Origin: Chloroflexota bacterium | GTDB lineage: Bacteria; Chloroflexota; Anaerolineae; Anaerolineales; Villigracilaceae | DNA length: 50,409 bases | NCBI GenBank assembly: GCA_024224815.1 | Contig: JAAENC010000801.1 | Coordinates: 1-50,409 of the forward strand | Direction of reading: 5' to 3' | Shown here: positions 1-7,790 of the stretch, in pieces | Numbering within the stretch: the stretch's first letter is position 1 | Layout: each line of letters begins with the position of its first letter | Program-made: the position numbers and the translations under genes | Notes under the pieces: model-generated | The model's database searches: none | The model's input: only the letters and a program-made list of their open reading frames with translations | What the model was told of the DNA's origin: nothing

Positions 1-24
1 ATTTTTCTTTTTTTGCTCTGAATG

Positions 25-74
25 GTCTGTTGAAAAGTGGACAAAAAATACACCTTGCCCACTTTTCAACAGAC
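25..74. repeat. inverted repeat with 16-bp perfect arms
   Basis: The arms at 25-40 and 59-74 are perfectly complementary (GTCTGTTGAAAAGTGG and its complement) with an 18-base spacer. It lies downstream of the minus-strand TPR gene that ends at 151. There is no T-run on the minus strand after the hairpin, so it is not a clear intrinsic terminator. It could instead be the end of a small mobile repeat cut by the window edge. Confidence 0.6.
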
Positions 75-150
75 TCTACTGCTACTGCGTCCTTTTACCC
101 ACCTTTTTTCTTACGCTTGACAACTGCATTCATCGGTAGCCCGCCTATAA

Positions 151-1317
151 TTACTCTTTAATTCGATCCATTTCATATGATACTTCAGCCAGTAGGTCAG
201 CTAAAATATCATCACCAGAAGCAAGTTCAACAAACTCTGCCCAATACTCTTTCGCCTGAGTGGTATTACCTAGCGAAAGTGCAACAGCCCCCGCCAAATA
301 ATATGAAGAAGAAATTTCCACAAGATCAAATGAAGAGTGTTCATCTGGGGACTCTAACAGTTGATAATAGTATTCCTTAGTAATATCATCGTTCTTGACT
401 AGCTCAACATAAAGCCCCCAATACTGAAGTGCATGTTTGGTATCACCAAGCCTTATAGCTGTACGCCCAGCGAGTTCGTAAGTAGGAGCAAATAATGGAT
501 CGTAATCGATTGCATCTTCCAAAACAGGAAGAACATTCTGATAATCTCCAATTGAATAACTCATTACCGCTAAATTTATCAAAGATAATACGTGATCTCT
601 TGCATCAACATTTAGATTTTGAGCTTGTTGATATATTTTTATAGCTTCAGACCACCTTTCACTTTCTTCAAGTGCTCGAGCCATATTGAAGTATGATTTA
701 TAATGCGCTGGGTCAAGACTGATTGTCTTTTCATACATCTCAATAGCACTATCAATCTCGCCATTTATAAAGTAGTAATTCCCCATTCGGTAGTACGTCT
801 CAGTGGCATTTGACAAAACTGACAAATCATTACTTCCTAATAAAACACCCATTGCATTGTTTGCAGCCTCTGTTTTTTCTTCTTCAATTTCCCCATCAAG
901 TTCTTGTGGGATTGAGTTGATAATTGTCTCAGACGCCGCTTCAATTTCCACCTCACTGTATTTCGGGGATGATGTAGAAAATGCCGCTGAGATAAAGTTT
1001 CTGGTAACAGAGTTCCAGAGTAAAAAAACACTAAGAAAGAAAAAAAACAGAAGACCAACGTAAGCCCAAATATGATATTTTTCGTAAATATGCACACCTT
1101 TTCCTCCATCAATCAATGGTGGAGTTCGTGCATACAATACATAAATGCTAATGACAAATCCTGCAAAAATTAACAGAATCGAAACTACAACAATGCTTAA
1201 ATGGTAATTTTCCCTAACAAGAATGGCAAATGTAATTATGGTTGTCGCTAATGCGATAACGCCCTTTGCCCATTTTGGGATATCACTGAGTAGGCTTCTG
1301 AAGTTATGTTTATTCAT
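151..1317 (-). CDS. TPR-repeat protein with N-terminal membrane segments
   Basis: This 388-residue protein has about three hydrophobic segments in its first ~105 residues (roughly 17-35, 40-62 and 84-103). A soluble part follows, starting with an acidic low-complexity stretch near residues 125-155. From about residue 170 there are repeated tetratricopeptide units of the type 'YYRMGNYYFINGEIDSAIEM', followed by further helical repeats to the C terminus. TPR arrays usually act as protein-protein scaffolds, so a membrane-anchored scaffold is the most that can be inferred. The start at 1317 gives the membrane segments intact. No operon partner is visible: the gene to its right, rarA, has its own terminal region, and the left side is the window edge. 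The specific role is unknown. Confidence 0.8.
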   Translation of the reverse strand: MNKHNFRSLLSDIPKWAKGVIALATTIITFAILVRENYHLSIVVVSILLIFAGFVISIYVLYARTPPLIDGGKGVHIYEKYHIWAYVGLLFFFFLSVFLLWNSVTRNFISAAFSTSSPKYSEVEIEAASETIINSIPQELDGEIEEEKTEAANNAMGVLLGSNDLSVLSNATETYYRMGNYYFINGEIDSAIEMYEKTISLDPAHYKSYFNMARALEESERWSEAIKIYQQAQNLNVDARDHVLSLINLAVMSYSIGDYQNVLPVLEDAIDYDPLFAPTYELAGRTAIRLGDTKHALQYWGLYVELVKNDDITKEYYYQLLESPDEHSSFDLVEISSSYYLAGAVALSLGNTTQAKEYWAEFVELASGDDILADLLAEVSYEMDRIKE

Positions 1318-1361
1318 GGACTATCATAATAGAAAATATTTGTTTCAAATTGTGTTTGAAT

Positions 1362-1398
1362 TCGGCGGGCTAACGAATTGTGTAAGCTGTCCCGCCGA
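1362..1398. other. hairpin in the 1318-1536 gap
   Basis: The 219 bases between the TPR gene and rarA contain no convincing gene. The only structure is an 8-bp GC-rich stem, TCGGCGGG at 1362-1369 and CCCGCCGA at 1391-1398, with a 21-base loop. It has no adjoining T-run. Confidence 0.4.
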
Positions 1399-1536
1399 TT
1401 TGACGAAGGCAACCCAATTTTACCCTGAAAAAACTGAGCAAAAATCACATCGTGCCCAATATTACTCCCTAATTAAAAATAGCTCATAGAGCATCTATAG
1501 AGCCCAGATTTCTGTCTTATAAGGAGAGCGAAAAGG

Positions 1537-2937
1537 CTACTTCCTCTTCATATTTTTAATCTTTTCTTCGCCCAACTCTGGCGCAAAGTCAAATTCTTCG
1601 ATGCCCAAAGCCTTGCGTTGTGCCTCGCGCCAAGCCTCCAGGCGTGCGGCGACTTCTGCTTCGTAGCCCTCTGTTGAAGGTGCATAAAAATAGGTGCCCA
1701 GCAAACGTTTAGGGAGATATTGCTGCGGCGCATAATGCCCCTCTTCTGTATGTGGGTAAATATATCCTTTGCCATGCCCCAGTGCCTCGGCATCACGATT
1801 ATTATCCTTAAGATGATTCGGCACAGAAATTTGCCCCTGGTCTTCGAGTCTCTTCAAGGCCTTAAAATATGCCCCCGTACTATTCGATTTTGGCGCAGTC
1901 GCCAAATAAAGTGTTGCTTCCACGATAGAATAAATCCCCTCGGGCATGCCGACAAAGTCAAAAGCCTGCGCCGCAGCATTCGCCACAACCAAGCCCATCG
2001 GGTCTGCCAAGCCAATATCTTCGCCCGCCAAAATCAGCAAACGCCGCACAATAAAACGCGGATCTTCACCGGCGTAGATCATTTTTGCCAGCCAATAAAG
2101 CGCTGCATCGGGGTCTGAGCCGCGCACCGATTTGATAAAAGCCGAAACCGTATCGTAATGCGAATCACCGTCCTTGTCGTATAACACCGCCCGTCGCTGG
2201 ATCGATTCTTGCGCCACTTCTAGTGTGATTTGGATAATCCCCTCCGCATCTTCTTTTGTAGATTCGACTGCCAGTTCCAAAGCATTTAAGGCATTCCGAG
2301 CATCTCCGGTAGCAAACTCGACGAGGTGCTTGCGTGCCGCTTCGTGAAGGTTAATCTGTCTCGAGCCGAATCCCCGTTTTTCGTCGCTTAAAGCGCGATC
2401 CAGCAAAATGCCGCACTCGCGCTGGTTGAGGCCTCGCAACTGAAAAACACGGGAGCGTGAAACAAGGGCGCCAATCACTTCGAAGAAAGGATTCTCCGTC
2501 GTCGCGCCGATCAATCTAATCGTCCCATTCTCCACATGGGGTAAAAGCGCATCTTGTTGAGCCTTATTCCAGCGGTGGACTTCATCCACAAAGAGAATTG
2601 TCCCCTTATTATATAATTTGCGCCGCTCCAAGGACTCTTGAACAACTTTTCGCAGACGCGGTTTGCCATCTAAAACAGCAGAAAGGGTTTCAAAATGAGA
2701 TTCTGTTTGGTTGGCGATAATTTGTGCGAGCGTCGTTTTTCCTGTGCCCGGAGGCCCCCAAAGCAAAATTGACGAGAAAAGCCGATCCGCTTCGATGGCT
2801 CGGCGAAGCAATTTGCCTTCGCCAACGATATGCTCTTGCCCGACATATTCATCCAATGTACGAGGGCGCATCCGTGCAGCCAGCGGGGCTTCTTTTTTGA
2901 GATTTTCTTGCATTTGATGGTCAAAGAGATCGCTCAT
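1537..2937 (-). CDS. rarA: replication-associated recombination protein A (AAA+ ATPase)
   Basis: This is a MgsA/RarA/WHIP-family AAA+ ATPase, which acts at stalled replication forks. From the chosen start it is 466 residues, normal for the family. The Walker A motif GPPGTGKT lies near residue 60, the Walker B-like '[11 protein letters not shown]' near residue 110, and 'GATTENP' (sensor 1) follows. The C-terminal half matches the MgsA C-terminal domain, with '[12 protein letters not shown]' and '[13 protein letters not shown]'. The reading frame is open up to 2982, but I chose ATG 2937. It begins 'MSDLFDHQ', which is typical of the family. The longer start would lie inside the upstream gene's terminator hairpin, and a -10 box sits only six bases before 2937. 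The gene appears monocistronic. Confidence 0.93.
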   Translation of the reverse strand: MSDLFDHQMQENLKKEAPLAARMRPRTLDEYVGQEHIVGEGKLLRRAIEADRLFSSILLWGPPGTGKTTLAQIIANQTESHFETLSAVLDGKPRLRKVVQESLERRKLYNKGTILFVDEVHRWNKAQQDALLPHVENGTIRLIGATTENPFFEVIGALVSRSRVFQLRGLNQRECGILLDRALSDEKRGFGSRQINLHEAARKHLVEFATGDARNALNALELAVESTKEDAEGIIQITLEVAQESIQRRAVLYDKDGDSHYDTVSAFIKSVRGSDPDAALYWLAKMIYAGEDPRFIVRRLLILAGEDIGLADPMGLVVANAAAQAFDFVGMPEGIYSIVEATLYLATAPKSNSTGAYFKALKRLEDQGQISVPNHLKDNNRDAEALGHGKGYIYPHTEEGHYAPQQYLPKRLLGTYFYAPSTEGYEAEVAARLEAWREAQRKALGIEEFDFAPELGEEKIKNMKRK

Positions 2938-2943
2938 GGCTGT

Positions 2944-2974
2944 ATTATACTGGGGAATCAAAAGAGGGTTGCAA
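2944..2974 (-). promoter_or_regulatory. promoter for rarA, probably leaderless
   Basis: On the minus strand, TTGCAA (2974-2969) and TATAAT (2949-2944) are separated by 19 bases. The -10 box is six bases from the ATG at 2937, which would put the transcription start at or next to the start codon. The -35 overlaps the terminator hairpin of the upstream gene. No Shine-Dalgarno sequence fits between them. Confidence 0.55.
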
Positions 2975-2990
2975 TGATGCAACCCTCTTT
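2961..2990 (-). terminator. hairpin terminator after the 3000-4016 gene
   Basis: A perfect 13-bp stem (2961-2973 with 2978-2990, loop ATGA) lies ten bases past the stop of the minus-strand gene ending at 3000. The T-run on the minus side is short (TTTT). Confidence 0.7.
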
Positions 2991-2999
2991 GTTTTTCTT

Positions 3000-4016
3000 T
3001 TAGCCAACGGCTTCAATTTCTGAAGAGGCAGGCGGTGGTGCCGGGGGTGGGGCTGATGCTGCCGGTGGAGGAGCCTCGGTCTTTTTAGAGCCTCCTTTAA
3101 GTTTTAGTAAATTTTTAAGAATATCAAACCAAAAGGGTGCGCCTTGCATTGCAGCCAAAGCGGTTATGGCAAAGCCCAAAGCTTTTACTGCCCATGCCCA
3201 GTCGAACCAGTTTGCGGGCATATTTTCTGTTCCCCAACCAACAGGGAGGTGTAGGTCCTGATAATAAGTTTCGAGTTCTTCAACGCTTTTAGCACCTGTG
3301 TTTTCATCTGCGACTTGTGCTTGTGCAATAAGAGACTGGCGTAGTGTAGGTTCGCGCCAAAGTTGTTCGGTGATGCGAATGGAATCTACGTTGAAGGTAA
3401 TCGCAAGTCCAAGGCCAATGAAAAAAGCCAAGGTTTTGGCATGTTCTTTATACCAAAAAGAAGCTTTTGTCATTGATGCGTCAAACCAATTTTCGGCATT
3501 TGTTTTGAACTCAGCGACTTGGTTGTGGGTTTTTCTGAGCTTTGCGATTGATTTCTTTTCATCAAAATCGGGGAGTAGTCGGCGAATGAAATAGCCAAGG
3601 TCTTTATTCTTTTCGGCCATTTCTTCGGTTTTCTGGATGATTCGCTCTAGCGAAATTGTATCTTCCTGAAGTACGCCTTCTTCTGTACCCAAGTTGACAA
3701 ACATCTCAAAGAGAGCTTCAGCAAAAGCCTCGTTCGGGATATAGTCCGGCTTTTTTAGTCTTCCCAAAATATTCTTTCTGGGTTTGCCTTTGCGATTCTT
3801 TTTATAAAAGGCTTTTATAACGGGTTGCTCATAAAAGAGATCAACAAGGTCTTGCTCGCCCTGAAACATCTCGAGGATAGATTTTTCAAGAAAGCGTGCG
3901 CGCCTATTCAGCCAATCGCTAATTATGTCTTGCACTTGCATGGTGGCAACGCTTAATATGAGCCAAGTAAGAATTAAGCCTATTGCAACTTCAAGGATAG
4001 CATCCAAATTGTTCAT
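3000..4016 (-). CDS. membrane protein of unknown function
   Basis: This 338-residue protein has a hydrophobic N-terminal segment (about residues 7-26) and a charged central region rich in Lys, Glu and Arg. Two further membrane segments follow near residues 195-212 ('TLAFFIGLGLAITFNV') and 272-292 ('WAVKALGFAITALAAM'). The C terminus, about 30 residues, is an Ala/Pro-rich tail. A good ribosome binding site (AAGGAG) precedes ATG 4016. It ends at its own terminator hairpin. I do not recognise a named family. The arrangement suggests a membrane protein with a large soluble loop and a disordered tail. It is probably expressed alone. Confidence 0.75.
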   Translation of the reverse strand: MNNLDAILEVAIGLILTWLILSVATMQVQDIISDWLNRRARFLEKSILEMFQGEQDLVDLFYEQPVIKAFYKKNRKGKPRKNILGRLKKPDYIPNEAFAEALFEMFVNLGTEEGVLQEDTISLERIIQKTEEMAEKNKDLGYFIRRLLPDFDEKKSIAKLRKTHNQVAEFKTNAENWFDASMTKASFWYKEHAKTLAFFIGLGLAITFNVDSIRITEQLWREPTLRQSLIAQAQVADENTGAKSVEELETYYQDLHLPVGWGTENMPANWFDWAWAVKALGFAITALAAMQGAPFWFDILKNLLKLKGGSKKTEAPPPAASAPPPAPPPASSEIEAVG

Positions 4017-4088
4017 GTCCTTCTCCTTATTGTGCGTTAATGTAGGTCAAGTATATGTAAAAAAAGAGAGCTAGTCAATTTATTAGGG

Positions 4089-4826
4089 TTATGGGATTTC
4101 TAGCAAGAGTTTTGGGAGTTCTATTAGCTCTTGGATGACGGCTTTGGGGCGAATATCGACGAGAGTCTTTGTGTTTTGGTTTACGCGTCTGTTGATCCAG
4201 ATGCTGTAGATGTTGAGGGCATTTGCACCTTTGATATCTGCATCGAGTGTGTCACCGACCATTGCGCATTGTTCGGGAAATACGCCTAGTTCATTAATCG
4301 CTTCGTCGAAGATATGGCGGTGGGGTTTTCGATAGCCACACTTTGCCGATGTGCGGATAAAGCTGAAATAGTGGCGTAGGTTGTTTTTATCGACTAATGT
4401 TTGGACATCTGAGTTGTTGCCGGCATTGGAGAGCAGGGCAAGTTTGTAGCCATTTAATTTTAGGGCGCGAAGGGCAGCGTGGGCATCTTCTTCGATGAGC
4501 CAGTTTTGCTGTGTGGTGCCGTAAAATGCGTCCAATGCAATACGCAATTTTGAGACAGGGGCGTCGGGAAATCCTTTTTCGGTGACGAGTTGTTGGAGCA
4601 TCCTGAATGTTGTTGTTTCGCGGAGGGTTGTTTCTCTATCCACATAATATTGATTTAGGCATTCAGCGAATTCATAGGGAAAGGAGCGCAGATCGATGGG
4701 AATTTCTTGTAAGTGTAGGGATTGGGCAAGTGCTTTATTGGCGCGCAAAAAGACACTTTGCCAGGAATCTTTTGGGTAGATGAGGGTTTTGCCGAGGTCG
4801 AAGAAGACTGCGCGAATAGTTGTCAT
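4089..4826 (-). CDS. HAD-superfamily hydrolase
   Basis: This 245-residue protein has the four HAD motifs in order: 'FFDLGKTL' near residue 10, 'LALLSNAGN' near 133, the lysine in 'GYRKPHRHIF' near 163, and 'MVGDTLDADIKGA' near 190. The helical insert between motifs I and II is the usual C1 cap. Enzymes of this class hydrolyse small phosphate esters or phosphonates; the substrate cannot be read from sequence. The second Asp of the classical DxDxT motif is Gly here (D-L-G-K-T). This occurs in some HAD subgroups and may mean altered acid/base chemistry. Its start overlaps the stop of the small upstream gene (ATGA at 4823-4826), so the two are probably translated together. Confidence 0.88.
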   Translation of the reverse strand: MTTIRAVFFDLGKTLIYPKDSWQSVFLRANKALAQSLHLQEIPIDLRSFPYEFAECLNQYYVDRETTLRETTTFRMLQQLVTEKGFPDAPVSKLRIALDAFYGTTQQNWLIEEDAHAALRALKLNGYKLALLSNAGNNSDVQTLVDKNNLRHYFSFIRTSAKCGYRKPHRHIFDEAINELGVFPEQCAMVGDTLDADIKGANALNIYSIWINRRVNQNTKTLVDIRPKAVIQELIELPKLLLEIP

Positions 4827-5017
4827 TTTTCTTTAATGGTTAAGATTGCGGCAAAAAGGATAAGCGCAAGCAGAAACCAGATGATGAAGGCTTTTTCCGC
4901 CTGTGCGGCGAGGTAAAGGGCTAAGGATGCGATAAGGATTGTCCCGAAGGCGAATGTATGGCGGGCGTATTTGCTGCGAAGCATGGCGTAAGTGTACCGC
5001 TTAATCGTGAATTTCAC
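4823..5017 (-). CDS. small two-span membrane protein
   Basis: This short protein has two hydrophobic segments, 'TFAFGTILIASLALYLAAQ' and 'AFIIWFLLALILFAAILTI', and ends in a charged KEK. It is up to 64 residues from ATG 5017, or 53 residues from the internal ATG at 4984, which begins 'MLRSKYARH'. A TACACT box six bases before 4984 makes the shorter, possibly leaderless start attractive. Its stop overlaps the HAD start by four bases, which supports it being real. Its function is unknown. Confidence 0.6.
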   Translation of the reverse strand: MKFTIKRYTYAMLRSKYARHTFAFGTILIASLALYLAAQAEKAFIIWFLLALILFAAILTIKEK

Positions 5018-5055
5018 GAATAAAAAAATGCGAACTTATCCTAAAAATAACTATA

Positions 5056-5180
5056 AAGAATTGCATTGCACTTGTAGCGGAGCGGAAAGTGCGTACCACA
5101 AGGGCATGATATTGCAAGTCGGGTCATTATTTCTTGTAAGATCCACAGTGCAACGCATCCAAGTGGATGCAGCGCACTGT
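5056..5180 (+). repeat. dispersed repeat element, copy A
   Basis: Bases 5056-5124 match the reverse complement of 12127-12195 over 69 bases with one mismatch. After a variable core, 5143-5160 match 12081-12098 exactly. The right end is an imperfect hairpin (GTGCAACGCATCC and GGATGCAGCGCAC). The element is about 125 bp and has no convincing ORF. It looks like a MITE- or REP-like intergenic repeat with hairpin-forming termini. Confidence 0.85.
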
Positions 5181-5205
5181 TTCAGATACTTGGATTGAAT
5201 GGTCT

Positions 5206-5418
5206 TTATCGCAAGGATATTGCTAAAAGGGTCAGCACGCCGATGAAAAATATTAGCCCCGCTCCATAAGCAATTGCTGCGCGTAACACAATGCCTTCTT
5301 TTCCTTCCCCACAACCGAATTTTGTGCTTATTAATCTAAGTTCGTCACGAATCACCCAGAACAGTTTTGTCTCTGGAACACCGTCGAAAGAATAATTTTG
5401 ACCTTTTATTGTGCAGCG
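5206..5418 (-). pseudogene. chimeric remnant: 2Fe-2S domain fused to lactate-permease C terminus
   Basis: Read on the minus strand from 5418, the frame gives 'IKGQNYSFDGVPETK', then 'LFWVIRDELRL' and 'TKFGCGEG'. This is the N-terminal ferredoxin-fold part of molybdenum-hydroxylase small subunits (CoxS/IorA type), including the first ligand Cys. Right after CGEG the frame becomes 'GIVLRAAIAYGAGL' and 'FFIGVLTLLAISLR' then stop. That matches the last 30 residues of L-lactate permease; the intact lctP in this window ends 'QVMRAVIGYSGGLVLFISLL'. No start codon remains, since the frame opens directly after the stop of the nucleotidyltransferase gene. The remaining Fe-S cysteines are missing. It is best explained by a deletion that joined two genes at a GGxGAAGG-like microhomology. 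Confidence 0.75.
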
Positions 5419-6570
5419 CTACCTGAAAAATATGCGGCGTATCGTTGTTCGTAGTATCCATCTAAGCGCTCGTAGACGATATACAATTTGCCCATACCAG
5501 AATACCCCTTGTTCATCAGTTCCGTAATAAAGACGAAGCCACCACGCGGAAGGTGTCTGGAAGGAGAGCCAGAAAGTACGCCATAAACCGATCCGCTTCC
5601 AATCTGGCAGAGCTGGATATTGATTGATACCTAGAGGTGGATCGATTTTTCTGACGGGAATTAGGTCTTGATATTTCTCTAGTAAGGGAGTTTGGCTATA
5701 GAGTACTTCAAGGCGCCTTAAAAATGGGGAATCAGTGCGTTGGATATCTGCCCAATCAATTTCTTCGGCGTGGTACTCTACCACACTAAGAATATCGGCA
5801 GACCATTTAAGCGGCAGTGGAATATCTACACTAGAAACGAAAAGATGCCGGACCATGTGTTTTGTTACGTAGTGTAGCATATCCGTAGGGGAGGGGATGT
5901 GAATATCGCAGCCATTGATCGTCAAAATTTGTGGTGCTTCGCTGAAATCTTTCAATTCTTCATCGTGAATAAAATCAGTATGCAGTCGGTGTTTGGGGTC
6001 GTAGTGATGAAGCTCAATATAGGTGGAGATGCCGTTACGCGAGGGTGAGTGTGCTGTTAATTCGCTTGGTAATATTTGCAAATTTGAGTTGGGGAGCTTG
6101 ATGTGGTAACCTGCTTGTTTTAGCGCACGCATAGCGGGCAGCACATCATCTTTTTTTAGAAGCAAATCTATGTCACTCACCGGGCGCAAAGCGGGGTCAG
6201 GATAATATTTATATGCTAGCGCCAATCCTTTTAGCACCAAGGGGTGGATATCAGATTGAGCAAAGATGTTTTGCATCTCTACCAGTGTGAGCATATGCGC
6301 CTGATTCAAGGTGCGTTCACGTAGATAAAGTCCGCGTAAGGTGAGTTCTGTCTCTGCAGGGATATCAATCTTTGCTTGACGGAGATGATGCCAGAGTAAT
6401 GGTCCCATGCCGTGTAACGCAGCTTGGCCAGGGAGAGTGTGCCAGGCAGAAAACTGCTCGATTTGGCTCGCCAGTTGCTCATAAAAAACAGAGTGCCCCT
6501 CAGCACGGGCGCAAAGAGCCAGTAAAGCGTAGCTTTGAGCTACGCTCTTTGAAGTGTTTTTTTGATCCAT
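5419..6570 (-). CDS. nucleotidyltransferase-fold protein (NTP_transf_5 type)
   Basis: This 383-residue protein belongs to the family often annotated 'uncharacterised nucleotidyltransferase'. The core 'LKGLALAYKYYPDPALRPVSD' followed by 'IDLLLKKDD' near residues 115-145 carries the DxD-like 'SDIDLL' metal-binding signature, preceded by a long helical N-terminal region. The C-terminal part is aromatic-rich. It is the last gene of a three-gene set (pqqD-like, HPr-kinase-like, this gene), and its start overlaps the preceding gene by about 31 bases. Such trios sit in RiPP (lasso-type) and polysaccharide loci in other bacteria. The substrate is unknown. The stop at 5419 abuts the chimeric remnant. 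Confidence 0.8.
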   Translation of the reverse strand: MDQKNTSKSVAQSYALLALCARAEGHSVFYEQLASQIEQFSAWHTLPGQAALHGMGPLLWHHLRQAKIDIPAETELTLRGLYLRERTLNQAHMLTLVEMQNIFAQSDIHPLVLKGLALAYKYYPDPALRPVSDIDLLLKKDDVLPAMRALKQAGYHIKLPNSNLQILPSELTAHSPSRNGISTYIELHHYDPKHRLHTDFIHDEELKDFSEAPQILTINGCDIHIPSPTDMLHYVTKHMVRHLFVSSVDIPLPLKWSADILSVVEYHAEEIDWADIQRTDSPFLRRLEVLYSQTPLLEKYQDLIPVRKIDPPLGINQYPALPDWKRIGLWRTFWLSFQTPSAWWLRLYYGTDEQGVFWYGQIVYRLRALRWILRTTIRRIFFR

Positions 6571-7406
6571 TCGCTGGCCTCTTCCGGGTTTGAGTAGCTA
6601 AGGCTGTAGGCTGCGACCCGCTTCACAAATCGTGTGGCGGCATCTAAACCATGATTGGGCAAGTTGCGGGCGTTAACCAAGGTTTGCAGGATGTGAAAGA
6701 GTGCCTCGGCGCTTGTCAGTTTTTGAGTTTGTAGCGGAGCATTTTCTTGATAATGCGGAAAAATCAGCGTGCGCGGCACAGCTGTAGCGGTCACCGCGTT
6801 TGGATGGAATAATTGCGGGTCGATCCAGACACCACCATCTTTGAAAATCAGGAACCTTTCTTCTTCTCCCTCTTCTTCTTTATTAGGTAAGCGGTTTTGC
6901 CAGATGAAGGCAGAGCCACGTTTGAGAAAGATGGAGCGCGGAAATCCGCGGACGTAATTCTCCCGAAGAGGGATTTCGATGACTTCATCGGTCAGATATT
7001 GGAAACCGTCGGCAGTTAGCCATGCGGCCAAGGATGATTTCCCGCTGCCGCTCTGCCCACTCAAGATCAACCCACTTCCCTGCCAAGATAACGTCGCGGC
7101 ATGTAGCATCAGACCTCTATCGCAGGCGGCCACTAGGCGCGAGATGAGTTCGGTCATCAGCAATTGCAAGGTTAGATCATAATTGAGGCCGGAAAAGAGC
7201 ACAGCGCCTGCCTCCGAGATTGTGAAAGTAGATTCATCTGAAACTGCCACGGATAATTCCGTGATTAGATTTGTTCCCTGTCCGTCTACGTGGCAATGTT
7301 TGAGATGGTTTTGTATAGCTGTGGAAACTTGCGGAGAGTTAGAATGAACCTTGAGAGTATTGCCCCCAAAAGAAACCAGCAGACTGCTAGTTGTGTTGTT
7401 CATCAC
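6540..7406 (-). CDS. HPr kinase/PEP-carboxykinase-like P-loop protein
   Basis: This 288-residue protein resembles the HprK C-terminal kinase fold found in RiPP gene clusters. A Walker A motif, 'LSGQSGSGKSSLAAWL', lies near residues 115-130. It is followed by 'FQYLTDEVIEIP', where the Asp/Glu are the metal-binding pair of this fold, and later basic residues. It lacks the N-terminal HPr-binding domain of true HprK, so it is probably not the PTS regulator. Its start overlaps the pqqD-like gene by four bases (ATGA at 7403-7406). It likely phosphorylates a peptide or another small partner delivered by the PqqD-like protein; that is inference from neighbours. Confidence 0.8.
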   Translation of the reverse strand: MMNNTTSSLLVSFGGNTLKVHSNSPQVSTAIQNHLKHCHVDGQGTNLITELSVAVSDESTFTISEAGAVLFSGLNYDLTLQLLMTELISRLVAACDRGLMLHAATLSWQGSGLILSGQSGSGKSSLAAWLTADGFQYLTDEVIEIPLRENYVRGFPRSIFLKRGSAFIWQNRLPNKEEEGEEERFLIFKDGGVWIDPQLFHPNAVTATAVPRTLIFPHYQENAPLQTQKLTSAEALFHILQTLVNARNLPNHGLDAATRFVKRVAAYSLSYSNPEEASEWIKKTLQRA

Positions 7407-7675
7407 TTAGATTTAAGTGCCCCTTCTTTCACCAAGGTTTGGATGGTTTCCGGCACATCCTCTGCGATGGCATCCCGCGCATCGGGGTAGGCCGCGCTGA
7501 GCAATTCGATGATCTCATCGACCGTGCGTTTGCAATCGCATAATTCCCAAATCAGCGCGCCGGTCTGGTTGATATGAATGATGATATTACGTACGGGGTG
7601 GAGCAGAACAATTTCCCCATCCAGACTTTGGGTTTGAAAACCCTCGACGGGCTTGGGGATGGTGATGAGTTTCAT
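7403..7675 (-). CDS. PqqD-like peptide-binding protein (RRE fold)
   Basis: This 90-residue protein matches the PqqD/RRE family (coenzyme PQQ synthesis protein D type). It has an N-terminal strand pair, then 'EIVLLHPVRNIIIHINQTGA' followed by 'LIWELCDCKRTVDEIIELL'. These 'xLNxtgaxIWxLcdG.rTvdEI' features are typical. PqqD-like proteins bind leader peptides of ribosomally made, modified peptides and present them to modifying enzymes. It is the first gene of the trio reaching to 5419, with its own promoter at 7683-7712. The -10 box is seven bases before the ATG, so its mRNA is probably leaderless. No obvious small precursor peptide gene is adjacent. The Tat protein at 7791 is the nearest candidate partner. 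Confidence 0.87.
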   Translation of the reverse strand: MKLITIPKPVEGFQTQSLDGEIVLLHPVRNIIIHINQTGALIWELCDCKRTVDEIIELLSAAYPDARDAIAEDVPETIQTLVKEGALKSK

Positions 7676-7682
7676 AAGCGTG

Positions 7683-7712
7683 ATTATATGAGTTCGAAGA
7701 TAGTTTTGTCAA
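7683..7712 (-). promoter_or_regulatory. consensus promoter for the pqqD-like operon
   Basis: On the minus strand TTGACA (7712-7707) and TATAAT (7688-7683) are 18 bases apart, a full match to the sigma-70 consensus. The -10 box ends seven bases before ATG 7675, leaving no room for a ribosome binding site, so a leaderless transcript is expected. Confidence 0.75.
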
Positions 7713-7724
7713 TCCGGGATATAC

Positions 7725-7765
7725 ACAAAGGCTCTGGAAACCTTACTGATTTCCAGAGCCTTTGT
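7725..7765 (-). terminator. terminator after the Tat-signal protein gene
   Basis: A perfect 16-bp stem (7725-7740 with 7750-7765, nine-base loop) lies 25 bases past the stop at 7791. It separates the Tat gene from the pqqD-like operon, which then uses its own promoter. Confidence 0.8.
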
Positions 7766-7790
7766 CTTATGTTTGAAAACTAGCTCAAGT

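Noticed and set aside
1362-1420. Possible integron attC-like site (GGCTAAC...GCC)
   Set aside because: Only one short stem is present, without the paired simple sites or a neighbouring cassette, so it is recorded only as a hairpin.
2938-2982. 15-codon N-terminal extension of rarA
   Set aside because: It overlaps the upstream terminator hairpin and the -10 box; the family normally starts near MSDLF.
5051-5314. 87-codon minus-strand ORF
   Set aside because: It runs across the dispersed repeat and the chimeric remnant in a different frame; the peptide shows no natural pattern.
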